Part shown: positions 43,906-55,539 of the stretch, in pieces
How positions within the stretch are numbered: position 1 is the stretch's first letter
Layout: the number at the start of each line of letters is the position of its first letter
Origin: Strongylocentrotus droebachiensis
Lineage: Eukaryota > Echinodermata > Echinoidea > Camarodonta > Strongylocentrotidae
Length of the DNA: 64,000 bases
Assembly: GCA_035222895.1 (NCBI GenBank)
Contig: JAVYIG010000689.1
Location: forward strand, 102,501-166,500
Reading direction: 5' to 3'
Made by a program: the position numbers and the translations under genes
Notes under the pieces: model-generated
What the model was told of the DNA's origin: nothing
Databases searched by the model: none
The model's input: only the letters and a program-made list of their open reading frames with translations

Positions 43906-46900
43906 TTTTTCGCACCAGAACACGTACACCCACTTTTGTCGAGCGCACACGTTCGCGGTCAAGGGTGAAATAATGGAGCTCCATTTACAAGCTTCTCCCC
44001 ACATAAAGGGATGTATGTTGAAGGGAACTATTTGCAGCTGCATGACTTAAGTACATATTTATTCATTTTTAAAGTGCAAAGTTGAAACTTTGATTCTAAA
44101 AGGTTATCAAAATTCAATGCTTGGAAACATTCGAAGTAATGATTATTATAAATTACAAAATGCTTAAATACAGCCCCGGCATAGCAGCTGAAGAGCTCTC
44201 CGAACTCTGCTGAGATGTGTGACATCACAGGATGGACATGATTTTGCACAAGCAGACGATGTCCCATGACATCTCACACATTTTTAGTGCCTGTTTTTTC
44301 ATCTTTTCTTGAGTTCTTTCTCTTACTTTACTACCGTCAGGCTAAATGTATAATCTATTGCCTCACTATAAACCCCGCGCATGGTTTCATTTAGATGACA
44401 AATCCAGCAATACAAAAATAAAGGAATCTGTCGCTTGTAAACAAAATAAACGTCATTGTATTTTCAGCTGCACACACTGCGGTATGTTCGGCTTTTCAAA
44501 ATGGAACAAAAGCCGTCCTTAATATCATTTCGGGTTTTTCCAATTTGAAAGTCTGGTTTCTTTGATTGTTAATTAACTCCTATCCTGAGTATTTACAAAC
44601 AAAAGCTTTTAGTTATCAGAATCGGTTTCATACCCCCTTTTGAATGGTTTGAAATGCCGTCACATTTATATACACTAAACTCATTATAATTTGAGAAAGA
44701 ATAGCTTTGCAATTACGTTCATTCTTTATGGGATGTCGTCTACTTGGGCAGTATTGGTGCATTTTGTGACGTCATTACTGAAAATTGTTATTTTTCTGGC
44801 AAATCTCTCGTATATCAAAGATGCTATGGAGGTGATTTTATTTGTTTTTGTATAAATCACCCGATATGTAGTTGACCTAAAACTTGTTCGATGGCCATCT
44901 GTTAGCTTACCAGTTTCTAGTGATACATCAGTTTACATATTTGTGATTTTCTCTGAATTTCCACTTTGACGTTTGGCTGTGTACGTGACCGAGTATTACA
45001 ACTAGCCTTTCTTTTAGGCTACGGTCAGATCATACAGACCAACAGCACACCAACCAAACAAATGCATTCCACTAAATAGCTAACAAATCGATTAGTCAAT
45101 TTTGAGTTGGTTTTGTCGAACGTGACTAAAGCATATTATGAACTTGCCTTGGTGTATATGTCTTTTTCGTCTACCTGACAGGTTACTTTAAGATCGCCAG
45201 AACGCCATGCCACAAAATACTCTTCTCCCTTTATCGGTGTCACGTATCCTGGTTCAGGCTGATTTGTTGTGTTTAAGCATAGAGGAAAATATTTAGTTTT
45301 ATCATACAAATGCGGTATAATGAAATGAAAAAAATAGTACAATGTTCACACAATAAAAGGCAAACAGAATTCTGCGTAAATTCTACAGATTAAAGAGTAT
45401 AAATATACCTGTTGCCATTGGCAACTTGCGAAGTTTCTCTCATTTGTATTGGCCGGTGTATAATATATAAATCCAAATTCAATCCAGGAGTTTATAAGGG
45501 CCATTATCTAGTTGCATAATCAATAATACTAACGTTCAAACGTGATCGTTGAGAATACATGTTCCAGAACATTTCTGTTATCAATGAATAAGTGGAATTG
45601 TACCAACACATATCCTTTTAAATGTATATCTTACTATGATCTTGCCTCACCTTAATGTATTGCAACACTGTATGGGGAAATTGTTCACAATATCTTTTAA
45701 ATCGTATTCATATTCTACAAAAACCTGCAATCAGGATAATAACGAAGTCTGAGCCTTACTCTCATTCAGATCCTTTATTTAAAAAAATGAAATTATTAAC
45801 TATTTATAATATTAACAAATTTGTAACCTGTACATTTATGTATCAATATATCAATAATACCTTCCGAAATTTCTTTAAAAAAATGGTTTCATAAAGAAAA
45901 TATATATGTACAATATAAGACAGAACAATAATTTGAATGTTCCTAATAATAAATAGAATGTCTCTAGATGTACTATCAAATACTCAGAGCCGATCATGTG
46001 GAATAATCTATGGAATACCTTAACATGTATCAAAAGCCTTCTCCCTTCCTCTCCCATTTCGTTTACCCCTCCGTTTTGTTTTGTTATTGTAGTTGATGTT
46101 GGTGTATTGTTAGTTACTTAGTTCATGTTTTTGTTAAATTTGATTTTCATGTTTATACTTAAGGGATTGACCATAGACAGGCCTGTAGGCCTATTGTCGA
46201 TCCCACCATTATATGTTATGTTATATTTATTGTATATTCTTGTTTGTCTTTTGATTGTTTTGTAATTTTTATCAGATTGTGGAAATAAACTAAACTTGAA
46301 ACTTGAAACTATAACATCTCACAGACAAAACAAATTGCTGATATAGTTTAGTAAGGCAAATATAATTTCCGTAATGTGCGTTGTGTGATATGATTGTTTT
46401 GTGCTAATGGCAAATACTTAAAATAATCATATATGTTCGAATTATATAATAAAATGCGTATAAAAAGTATACCCATCCTTAACAGATATCGATTTAATCC
46501 TGTGTGCACCCAGGGTTCCATTCCATGGTGCAAGGGGAAATATAGCTATTCACGCTCAATTTAGCAGTTTGGTCATTCAATTTAATGTCAAAAACAGTAA
46601 AATTCATGATAGTCTCGACCGGCCGCCACTGAAAACTGCCATTCGAATGTATGTTCATTACTCTTCACAATTGATATGTTGATGCAACAAACTCTCCAAA
46701 TAAAGGTTTGCCAAATTAAATTAACAGCTTATGATTTAACGAATCGTCATTTAATTCATTTATCCCGTTCGAATTTGTAATCCAACCCCCCCCCCCCTTC
46801 AAATAAAATAAAATGAGTCACCTGAAATGAAATAAAGAGCATGCAATTTTAAAGGATGTGCATTCGAAATATTTGTTCTCGTTCGAATTCACTATCTTTG

Positions 46901-49900
46901 GATCGATATTTTTTGTTATCGAGTCCTGTATATGGGTATTCAAAACCCTGTGCTTTTCTTAAGCCATTCAAATTCATGAGAGGGCAAGTATGTTGTAAAT
47001 AAGTGTATTAGATTTACGATGCAAAATGAAATTAAGAGGGGAAAGGTGTGTGCCTTTTCCACGTAAATTATAAAACTTAATTAAGGAAACATGGCATGCA
47101 ATGGCTTAACAACATTGTTTAGAACCAGCAGCCTTGACAACTTGGGTATTATGACGTTACACTTCGATACTCTTTATATGTTTGTCCTACCAACAATTAA
47201 TGTTGCAAATCGCATTGTGACTATTTAAATAAGTTAGTCGTAACAGGTGAATCAAAATATTTGTTACATGGCACTTAAAGGAGCTACACAAAGGAAATTA
47301 ACTAACAACTGATAATTAGAGCAAATTACATATGGATGGAAAGATTTTCTCTTGAAAAACACGAATAATTTGCTGAGAAATCATATATATATCATGGAAA
47401 GGCGTAAAATGCAATTTTTCAAGACCCTTCTTAGACCCCCCAAGCGCCCCCGAACGTAAGCCAAACACACGAGCGTAGCGAGCTCTGAATAGTGACGTCA
47501 CACCCTGGAAAAACAGATCGGTACCGGCCGCATACCGGAGTCGCGCGTGTATTAGTCTGCAGCTAGACAGCCGTGTCCAGGATGTGACGTCACAATAGTG
47601 ACGTCATACGAAGGACTGCTGAAGGCAGTAAATCTGGATCTCAAAACTAACATTTTTGAAAGTTGATTTCTGTGGGCCCAAAACATATTTTGAAGAGGAA
47701 ATTTGTTGTATTTGATCAGTAAGGCTTCCCCTTCGGAATGATATGAATTTTGCATCAATTCAATACACTTTTGCTTCTTGGTGTGACTCCCTTAAAGGTT
47801 TGCGCATAACATTTGATTTCAATTTGCCAAGCTCCAGCCCACGTTGCTATTCATTTTGCGGTGAACCTCATACGCAGACTATGTTGTTTAAACCGGTAAC
47901 ATGGATGATGAGTGAATATGACATGAATACTTTAGTAGTCTTTGAACAAACTGTGTCACATTACCCCTTCCATTAGACCCTTTCATACCTCTGCTTTTCC
48001 GTAGTTACTATCTCTGATGCAGAGCCTCAACAGATGCTCGTCGTTCCCAGGGCTCGGGTTGGGTACAAAAGGCGTACAGGTGAAACGTTTGCCGAAGAAT
48101 GCCTTTGTGAAGAAGGCAACTATACGCCATTCACAGAAGTGAGATATATAGAAGTCAAGGTCTCGCTCTCTAACAACACATCGAGGGTCACCATCGGCGA
48201 AGGCAATCAACGAAAAACTGTCGGACCCTTTTAATTGAAAACACAAAACATATGCGTAATCGCAATTTGTTCTTCTTTTGCAAAATATAAAACATGGCAA
48301 ACTATTAAAACACACATTACATATTTCAGAAAACACAGGGGCGACAGAGAGGTCGAGTACCCCCAGCTTTTTACCACCGATTTCCCTTATAATATATATT
48401 GCTCCCAGCTTAAACCTCTTTAAAAGAACAAAAACGTAGTAATGCTTGAAGGAAAGAGAAATTTTTTCGAGACAGTTTCTTACAAAAAGGGTTAGAAATC
48501 GAAATTGATGATCTTTGATTGGCGTAATTTTTATAGGGAAAGAATGATCTACCTAATTGACAAAAACCTATAACATTGTGTCAAGATGTCTCTTAAATTG
48601 CAGACCTCAGGTTTTGCGTACTTTCTTAGAAACCCCGTATAACATGCCAAATAAACAAAAACTGCGTACCAATTTATAGCCGGGTCATTTTATGGGAAGA
48701 AAAGATTAACCCCCCCCCCCAAAAAAAAAAAAAAAAAAAAAAAAGTTTTTTCAACATTTTCCAGCAGTTGCTGACATTAGAAACAACATACTAAAAATCT
48801 AAGAAAATCAGACCCCTGGAAATGACCGCCAATAAAAAGCCATAAAAAATGGAACAACCATCTTAGAGATGCGATTTTAGTGTCTATATACATATGGGTT
48901 TGGAGGTTTGAAGAATCCAACATTTCGGGTCAAACCGTTAATTGACCCGACTACAAATACAATGCATTTTGAAAAGTGGATTCTGTTTATAGGCTAATGA
49001 AGCACACTTAAATATATCACTTCATGTTGAGATAGGTGATTGAATGTCGATAACATTTTAGTCTAATGCGTCGGACCAAAGACATGCAGTTAACCACAAA
49101 ACTATTCGTACTCCTTGTTTATCTAAAAAAAAAAATTCTAACTCAACAATGGAAGTTGGACTGGTTGAATTAGGAATTGTGTTAAATGCTTTTAGATGTA
49201 AGTTTGAATATGTCACATTCTCATAAATTAGCACAACTTAATTCTTCACATACTTCAGAAATTACAAAACTTGATAAGAGTATGAATCATGTATTTATGT
49301 AAATATTCTTACTGCTTTTCCGATAGTAAGTCCCAATAGATGCAGTTTCTGGACTTGTGAAAATTGCTGAATGGGGCATCGTCACTTTTACTGGATATTT
49401 AAACTTTGCATCAGACGGTGACGCCTTAAGACCAACACAAATGATTGCTTGGTCTTCCGTTAACAAGTCTACCAGGTCAGCTGGAACTTCAGGTACTGCC
49501 TGGATGTCATCAACGCCCCATATCTCACTTGGATGAAACCGGACTTCAATGCCATACTTCTCGATGCGAATCAAGCCTGGTTGCTGATGGGATGCCCCAA
49601 TGAAATCACGAATAATATCATCTACGACCTGTTCAGAAGATGCAGAATCTATGCTTAATTTTTCGAGTTCTGGGGTCTGCACGTTTGCTTCATTTTTTAC
49701 CTGTTTTTCGACACTCCCAACGGCTGGATCTACAAAAAACAAGCAAACAAAGACGGTTTTCTTGTTAAAGGTGTATACAATTACTTAACAAAGGCATGGG
49801 AAAAGTCAGTCCGCTCCGGATATATATTTCTTGAAAACTAATGATGGGATATATCTCAGCATATGTTTGCCTTTTAAATGATACTTTATGAGACAAATGA

Positions 49901-51610
49901 TTAATAGATTTTAACATAATAAAGCAACATTATTATCTTTAAATGAAAGGAAAGTTTCATTTGAGTTAGAAAAGTAATTTGAAAGATTGCACGATCAAGT
50001 ATGCAACGGACGAAAAGAACAAAAAGAAGAGTTGACTAGTGTAAAAATGGAGTTAAATGCGTATTAAAAATATGTATGTGATGGTGCTAGAGTTAGAGCA
50101 AGGGTAACTCAGTTTGAAGAAGGGAAAAGTAATTCCAAATAGTTTTAGATTTAGAAACAAGAAACGGTGCAAAATGATCCATCTATTTTTTAAGGATAGG
50201 GGGAAAGTTGGAGTACGACAAGGACAAAATCTTAAAGTTTATTGAAAAGTTTTACTCAAGACTCTATAGGTCAAATGAGTGTAATTACGAATTAATAGAT
50301 TCATACATGTCAGAAGTAGAAATACCATGTCTAAATAGTCACGAAGCAGATGCATGCGAAGGGCTTGTTACAATGAAAGAGATTACTGAAGCGATAACAA
50401 GTATGAAACCTAATAAAGCACCAGGGTTCGACGGTTTAAGCGTAAAATTGTATAAAACATTTTGGTCAGAAGTAAATGATCTGGTTCTTCAAAGTTTGAA
50501 CGAGGCTTTTGAAGGAGGACATTTAAGTTATTCACAAAGGAAAGGCGTTATTACTTTATTGTTTAAAGGCGGAGATAAACAGGAACTTGAAAATTGGAGA
50601 CCAATAACTCTTTGAAATATAAACTACAAGATATTAGCGATGGTTTTGACCAAAAGTAGATATTATTGATGAAGATCAAGTAGGCTATTTAAAGTGTAGA
50701 AGCGGTATTTATAATTCTAAAATACCTCAAGACATGGTTGACTACCATCATTTAACAGCTAAAGATGAGGCAATTATTTTTACAGATTTTAGAAAAACTT
50801 TCGACTCGTTGGAATGGATATACATTGACAAGTGTTTGCAGTTATATGGTTTAAGGCAATCCTTTCGGCAATGGATTGAATTGTTACATTCGAATCCAAA
50901 CTTATCAGTTACAGTAAATGGATGATTTACTGGCAATATTAAACCATCTGAAGGCATAAGGCAAGGTTGTCCCCTGTCTGCCCTACTTTTTATCCTGAGT
51001 GTAGAAGTTTTCAGCAATAGAATGAGACAGAATATGAATATAAATATAAATCGACGTACATGTATTGGTCATCTCCCCTTAGATTGACATATGGTTAACT
51101 TACTTTCCTAAAATAATAAATTTAAATGATAGTGATAAATTATCAACTGGAAATGTCTAAGAAATGTACATTACATAAGCCATAAGGTTCGAAATACCAA
51201 CTAAACTTACCATTATCAATTAACTGCGCACAGAGAGGTGACATGGCATCATTGTCCGCCCTATTTAGATCTGCTAATTTGTCAGTGAGAAACTGTACAA
51301 CATCATGGTGACCATTGGATGCTGCCGCGTGAAGAGGCGTGATGTCCTCATTATCAGCCCTATTTATATCTGCTCCTCGGCCACTGAGAAACTGTACAAT
51401 ATGCAGGTGACCGTTGAATGATGCCAGGTGGAGAGGTGTCCTGCCATACTTATCAGCGCAATTCAGATTTGCTTCTTGGTCAATGAGAGCCTGTACAACC
51501 TCGAGATGACCGTTGGATGATGCCGCGTGGAGAGGTGTCATGCCATCATTATCAACCCTATTTAGATCTGCTCTTCTACTAAACGACGAAGGAAACTTGT
51601 CCCCATCCAT
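41775..51610 (-). CDS. Ankyrin-ZU5-UPA-death domain protein, six coding exons
   Basis: Coding exons on the - strand are 51610-51211, 49729-49313, 48227-47989, 45258-45148, 43654-43504 and 42031-41775. They join in frame (1575 nt, 524 residues). Exon 1 gives four ankyrin repeats; exon 2 the ZU5 domain; exons 3-5 the UPA region; exon 6 the death domain and stop. The order ANK-ZU5-UPA-DD combines parts found in ankyrins, UNC5 and PIDD, and such proteins are expanded in sea urchin. The family is cytoplasmic; ZU5-UPA packs against the death domain as an autoinhibitory supramodule in UNC5 and PIDD, and release permits death-domain signalling. One intron (45147-43655) uses a GC donor (AAG|GCAAGT); the others are GT-AG. 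Alternative: an unseen small exon between 43504 and 42031 using the stronger acceptor at 42052. No transmembrane segment is seen. Introns hold several LINE pieces. Confidence 0.85.
42600..42895 (+). mobile_element. LINE 3' untranslated end with (AAT)n tail
   Basis: AATAAATAATAATAATAATA at the end, preceded by a non-coding stretch with CACATGGATTGGAAAAGAAG and CACGTGACTCTTTTCC forming an imperfect hairpin, as in L2/CR1-like tails. Starts after a G run and (AT)n at 42600-42640. Confidence 0.45.
43872..43903. repeat. (CA)n microsatellite
   Basis: About thirteen CA units within an intron of the ANK-ZU5-UPA-DD gene. Confidence 0.9.
45620..46310 (+). mobile_element. LINE 3' fragment with (ACTTGAA)n tail
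   Basis: The + strand frame 45655-45894 gives 'YCNTVWGNCSQYLLNRIHIL', 'AIRIITKSEPYSHSDPLFKK' and 'FVTCTFMYQYINNTFRNFF', the C-terminal region after the RT of jockey/CR1-like LINEs. It is followed by an untranslated stretch ending in ACTTGAAACTTGAAACT, the short-repeat tail typical of such elements. It sits antisense in the intron between 47989 and 45258. 5'-truncated, as usual. Confidence 0.8.
47493..47606. promoter_or_regulatory. Cluster of three CRE/ATF palindromes
   Basis: TGACGTCA occurs at 47493-47500, 47585-47592 and 47599-47606, and once more at 44767-44774, all within one intron. TGACGTCA is the CREB/ATF site. The cluster sits in a short GC-rich island and might be an intronic enhancer or part of a repeat. 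Confidence 0.4.
47989..48227 (-). CDS. UPA exon (first of three)
   Basis: 'DPRCVVRERDLDFYISHFCE', 'TPFVPNPSPGNDEHLL' and 'LRLCIRDSN' follow the ZU5/UPA boundary pattern of UNC5-type proteins. The donor GAG|GTATGA leaves phase 0, matching the phase-0 exons 45258-45148 (EEYFVAWRSGDLKVTC) and 43654-43504 (VNVRFVVNTSPAAKSKVFVQ). Confidence 0.85.
48709..48744. repeat. C10-A24 homopolymer tract
   Basis: Poly-C then poly-A in the intron between exons 2 and 3. Surrounding 48340-49280 shows no coding signal. Confidence 0.8.
49313..49729 (-). CDS. ZU5-domain exon of the ANK-ZU5-UPA-DD gene
   Basis: An acidic linker with 'SASSEQVVDDIIRDFIG' leads into 'IRIEKYGIEVRFHPSEIWGV', 'VPADLVDLLTEDQAIICVGL' and the ZU5 end block 'KYPVKVTMPHSAIF', then 'PETASIGTYYRKS'. 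Acceptor TTTTTTGTAG and donor A|GTAAGAAT are good. Phases are 1 in and 1 out. Confidence 0.88.
50190..51065 (+). pseudogene. L1/Tx1-like LINE reverse transcriptase fragment
   Basis: 'MKPNKAPGFDGLSVKLYKTF', 'LSYSQRKGVITLLFKGGDKQ', 'ELENWRPITL' (RT fingers), then after a stop and a deletion 'IIFTDFRKTFDSLEW' (catalytic block A with its Asp) and 'GIRQGCPLSALLFILSVEVF' (block B). It breaks off before the second catalytic Asp pair. It lies antisense in intron 1 of the ANK-ZU5-UPA-DD gene. Confidence 0.88.
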
Positions 51611-52312
51611 AATAAGAATTCAACTGATATGAGTGTCTGCTTGTAATATACAGCCAACTATAATTGTAGTATACGCTATTTGATCAGCCAACTAGAGCAC
51701 TTGAAGACATCAAGTCGGCAATGGCAATGTTGTTATTCAGACATGAAAAAACCAAGCGCGATGTCATGAGAAACTTGTTTTGCTATGAAGTTCGATACAG
51801 GATACAATACATGCAGTTCTATTACCCGTTGCTGCACTATGACCAAACGTTACCTGGGTCTGATTTATGCTGATTTTAGTCTCTTTAACTCGGCTCAATG
51901 AGTAGTCGATAAACGGCTAATACAGGGTGACACAATAAAAACTTTCTAGGATATTCCCATAAAGTGAGAGAGGAACATATTTTCTCGTAATAAAAATACG
52001 ATACAAAAATACAAAATTGGTAAATTTTGTATTTTATTTATGAAAGTAGCATATTGTGATGCAATAATTCATACACTTACACAATTCTCCAGCATCAATG
52101 CAAAGGTATTTTTCATTTGTATGATAGTTTGTCTGTGTTTAAATCATTAAAAAACGCCGGGAAAGTTTATTTGATGTTTATTAAAGCTTGACCAAGGTTT
52201 TGATCAGGAATAACACATGTTTGTAATTCAACAATGAATATTCCCTGAATATGAAATGTAGTTTCAGATGTCGAGGTGTAAAGTGACTACGCGTCACAGG
52301 ACTGTGGATCTT
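51143..52312. repeat. Segmental duplication: ankyrin first exon plus upstream, proximal copy
   Basis: Homologous to 56637-58700. It covers the ankyrin exon, the region just upstream (TTGATCAGCCAACTAGA in both; GCGATGTCATGAGAAACTTG in both) and on to TTAAAGCTTGACCAAG and ACTACGCGTCACAGGACTGT, where the duplicate ends in a SINE. Identity looks like 75-85% outside the exon. Confidence 0.88.
52270..52312 (-). mobile_element. tRNA-SINE 5' half in the duplicated region
   Basis: TCGAGGTGTAAAGTGACTAC and GCGTCACAGGACTGTGGATC match the head of the SINE at 58655-58740; the remainder is absent here and replaced by a T run. Confidence 0.45.
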
Positions 52313-52954
52313 TTTTTCTTTAAAACTATTGACCTTGTACTAACGAACTTATCTGCCATGTGGTTGCCATGTACTGGTATCACAATGGTGTTTTTTGTTG
52401 TAAAGATTTTTTTTACTTGCACCAGTAAATAAAGAATCGTGTGCTCGATATTCTTATTGAATACCAGTCCGGTAAAAAAATGGATTCAAAAGGACCTCCT
52501 GGGTGCAAGCCAAACAAATGGTTTACAACAATTGAAACTTCACCAAGGTACCCTATTATAAAAGAAGTTGTTTATTCAAATATCACTGTAGCGACGATGA
52601 TCAAACAAGAAATAATACATCGTCGTTGATCGTGAGAATATTCATTTCCATCTGTCACTGCTAAATCCTGTGAACAGTGCAATCAACCAAGTGAAATAAA
52701 CTGTGAAACAATTTGATATGATTCCAGAAAGGGGGACAGCAGCAATGGCTAACGATTGTAATCGATGCTTGCTAAAAAAAATCCTAAAATACCAATGAGA
52801 GATAAAGCCATATGTAACTATTATCGACAGAAATTGTAGTGTCTCGAACACATTAGGTTAGTTTTTTATGATTTGAGTGTGGAGAATGTTGTGTAGAATT
52901 GTGTATCATTATCTGAGATTTTCCATTATTTTTTCTTCTTCGTTTTTAGGGTCC

Positions 52955-53115
52955 AGATTAAGGTTAGGATCATGGTAAAGGTTAGGATTATGGTTATGTT
53001 TAGGGTTAGGGTTAAGGTTCGGATCAGAGTTAGGGTTAAGGTTAGGATAATAGTTAGGATTAGAGTTAGTGTAAGGGTAATTGAGGCTCAAAATAATAAT
53101 AATAATAATAATATT
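52955..53115. repeat. Degenerate GGTTAGG repeats and (AAT)n
   Basis: About twenty GGTTAGGRTT-type units (52957-53080) followed by (AAT)n (53091-53112). Confidence 0.85.
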
Positions 53116-53439
53116 TGGTTCCTGTATAGCGCATATAACCTTTGGAATTTATTACCCCGTCTTTAGCATGGATGCCATTACGGCGCTCTAGCATTTCAAG
53201 GAACCAAATTGCCTCACCTGGGTCGAGTGTGGCAAATGTAGATAAATGTACTTTCAAAGGACAATAGTGCCGCTGTAGGACTAAACCGCGGACATTGTGA
53301 TCGATGCCATATCCACTCTAGGTCTACGGGTCACCACTAGGATTGCAACTGACATGTGAGTTAAGTTATTCATTGGGTCGTTCTACATTTGCTCAGATGT
53401 GTCTTACTTTCTAAAATTGCCATTATTGATTTTGTTTCC

Positions 53440-53755
53440 AAATGTCCTTGTTGGGTAAGGATTAGAATGAGGGTTACTTCTAGGATTGTGCAGTGGAATT
53501 AGGATCAGGATTATGGTTAGTTCTAGGATTGTGCAGTGGGGTTAGGATCAGGATTAGGGTTAGTTTTAGGATTTTGCAGTGGGGTAAGGATCAGGATTAG
53601 GGTTAGTTTTAGGATTGTGCAGTGGGGTTAGGATCGGGATTATGGTTAGTTCTAGGATTGTACAGTGGGGTTAGGATCAGGATTATGGTTAGTTCTAGGA
53701 TTTTGCAGTGGGGTAAGGATCAGGATTAGGGTTAATTGAAGTTTTGTGCAATGGG
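53440..53755. repeat. ~60-bp minisatellite preceding the third scnm1 exon copy
   Basis: Five or so units with TTGTGCAGTGGGGTTAGGAT, CAGGATTAGGGTTAG and TTTAGGATT. Same unit family as in scnm1 intron 6 (13200-13400). Confidence 0.85.
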
Positions 53756-53841
53756 ATATGATACATGTAAAATGTAATAATTGTTTGAAAGTGCCTCATT
53801 TAATTATTCATTTATTATTTTGTTTAGCTTTTATTTTATAG

Positions 53842-53929
53842 TGCTGGCTGGGTTCAAGACAATGGAAGTAGCCGGATCAAAGGTCAGGATGTAGAGTTTG
53901 TCTCTGACGAAGAACCCCCAACGTCTTGA
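53842..53929 (+). pseudogene. scnm1 last-exon copy 3 (open frame)
   Basis: Directly after a TTTTATAG acceptor-like end, the frame reads AGWVQDNGSSRIKGQDVEF then VSDEEPPTS and stops (TGA 53927-53929). Compared with exon 7 the conserved Trp before Val-Lys has become Arg and the Asp after Phe has become Val. The flanks (minisatellite and TTGTTTGAAAGTGCCTCATT before; ATGATACAAGACAGAACAAA after) are homologous to those of exon 7. It has no upstream scnm1 exons within the window other than those 40 kb away. Confidence 0.9.
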
Positions 53930-54479
53930 AAAGTATGACCTACACAAGAGAAAATAACGTTTATAAAGTTCTGCGACAAAGATGATTATTAAAAAATGAT
54001 ACAAGACAGAACAAAGGAGTCTATTGTCAGGTTGGTTTAGGATAAACAATATGTTTTACTCATTGTAATCGTAACTTTAAGAAGTCCTGTGGGCGAAATG
54101 AAGTTTATTCTGAACTTTTCAACAGAGTTCTTTACCCTGTCTAATATTAATTGATTATAAATATACTGAAAATTCGTTTTCCACGAGGCAATTGGGACCA
54201 AGGAAACTACCTCGTGATACTTGTATCAGGAATCTTGTATTATTACAAACTATGATATCAAGTGGAAAAAAAATTATCCGAAAAATAAAATGCACTTGAT
54301 AGTTCCAGTACGTTTCATTTATGAATTACAATGAGATTTTAAGATCCTGAATTGTAGAACAAATCGGACATGCCCACAATGGCGTCAAATGCGTCATCAA
54401 GCTATGTGATCGTATTACCTTTCTTCGAGGGGCGTAGCCCAGCAAGCGTGAGATCTGTGAATAATGGTTAGTTATTATA

Positions 54480-54930
54480 TTTTGTTGGTCAATTTAGAGA
54501 TTTTAATGAAAAATCAGAGGCCGGAATATTAATAAGTAGAGGTGTATTCATGTTTTGAAAGGCTATGCTAGTTGGGTTAGAGTGGCCCTTTAATGACTCA
54601 TTTTTCACTACATATGTCCGTCTAATGTCGCTGTAAGATGTGTATATATACGTGTTTACAAACACCACAATACACACAACACACACACGCACACACACCA
54701 CCACACACGCGCGCATCCTCACATACAGCGTATAGTCCTGTATCAGTTGAAGAAAAATAGACGGGTGAAAATGAAATAATGAAACAACCGTAGGAGAAAA
54801 AAATAATAAATGACAAGATTTATTCAAAACCAGTATTCCCCAAAACTTGATAAAAGGCACATGATAGTTAATAACTTCAGAAAGTTTATATACACTACGG
54901 TGACACTCTGGAGAATAGGAAAGCATGAAC
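54480..54930. repeat. Fourth copy of the AAATGACAAGATTTATTC repeat with (CA)n
   Basis: CA-rich tract at 54665-54725, then GTTGAAGAAAAATAGACGGG and ACAAGATTTATTCAAAACCA, aligned with 38565-38760. Confidence 0.7.
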
Positions 54931-55290
54931 AGTGATTCAAGGACTGTCTCCTACTTATTTCCTGTCTATATTGGTAGCTATCATTTCATAGGCCATCTTC
55001 GTAATATTATTCATTTGAATTCACAAATCTTTGTTCAGTGGCTCGTTCCAAATTATTTCATTTACCTGTTACGAATAATAGTCAGAGTGCGAATTGCATA
55101 CATTCCGTGTTCTTCGGTAAGAAAGGCAATAATTCTGATACACTAAAATTGATGACATTACACAAATTGGCGGATCAAAGCAATGATAATTTACACTTAA
55201 AAGGGCAATCCAACCCTTGTAATAACTTCATTGGTTAAAAAGCGGAAGCAAAACAATATGAGAAACAGAATGACGAAAGTTTGAAAGAAT

Positions 55291-55539
55291 TCAGGCAAAT
55301 AATAACAAGATAGTTCTGAAAATTGGAAATGTGAGATCACTAAGTCCATGCAAATGTAAATTGGCAATATCGTAGTAGATTTTGACGTACCATTCATTGG
55401 ACAGCTCTCCATTTTGGGTATGTACAAAAATAACCTTAATATCATTTTTGTTCTCAAGTGTCTTCTCAGTTCTAAGTACATATGTACCCAAACCTTTGGG
55501 CGAAAGTGTAAAAACACCCTCATTTACATCAATAACCAT
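55291..55539 (-). CDS. Hypothetical 82-residue frame
   Basis: MVIDVNEGVFTLSPKGLGTY followed by 'TEKTLENKNDIKVIFV' and a hydrophobic end. Average composition, no family recognised. It would lie inside the long intron if the distal ankyrin exon is used. Could be a chance frame. Confidence 0.2.
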   Translation of the reverse strand: MVIDVNEGVFTLSPKGLGTYVLRTEKTLENKNDIKVIFVHTQNGELSNEWYVKIYYDIANLHLHGLSDLTFPIFRTILLLFA

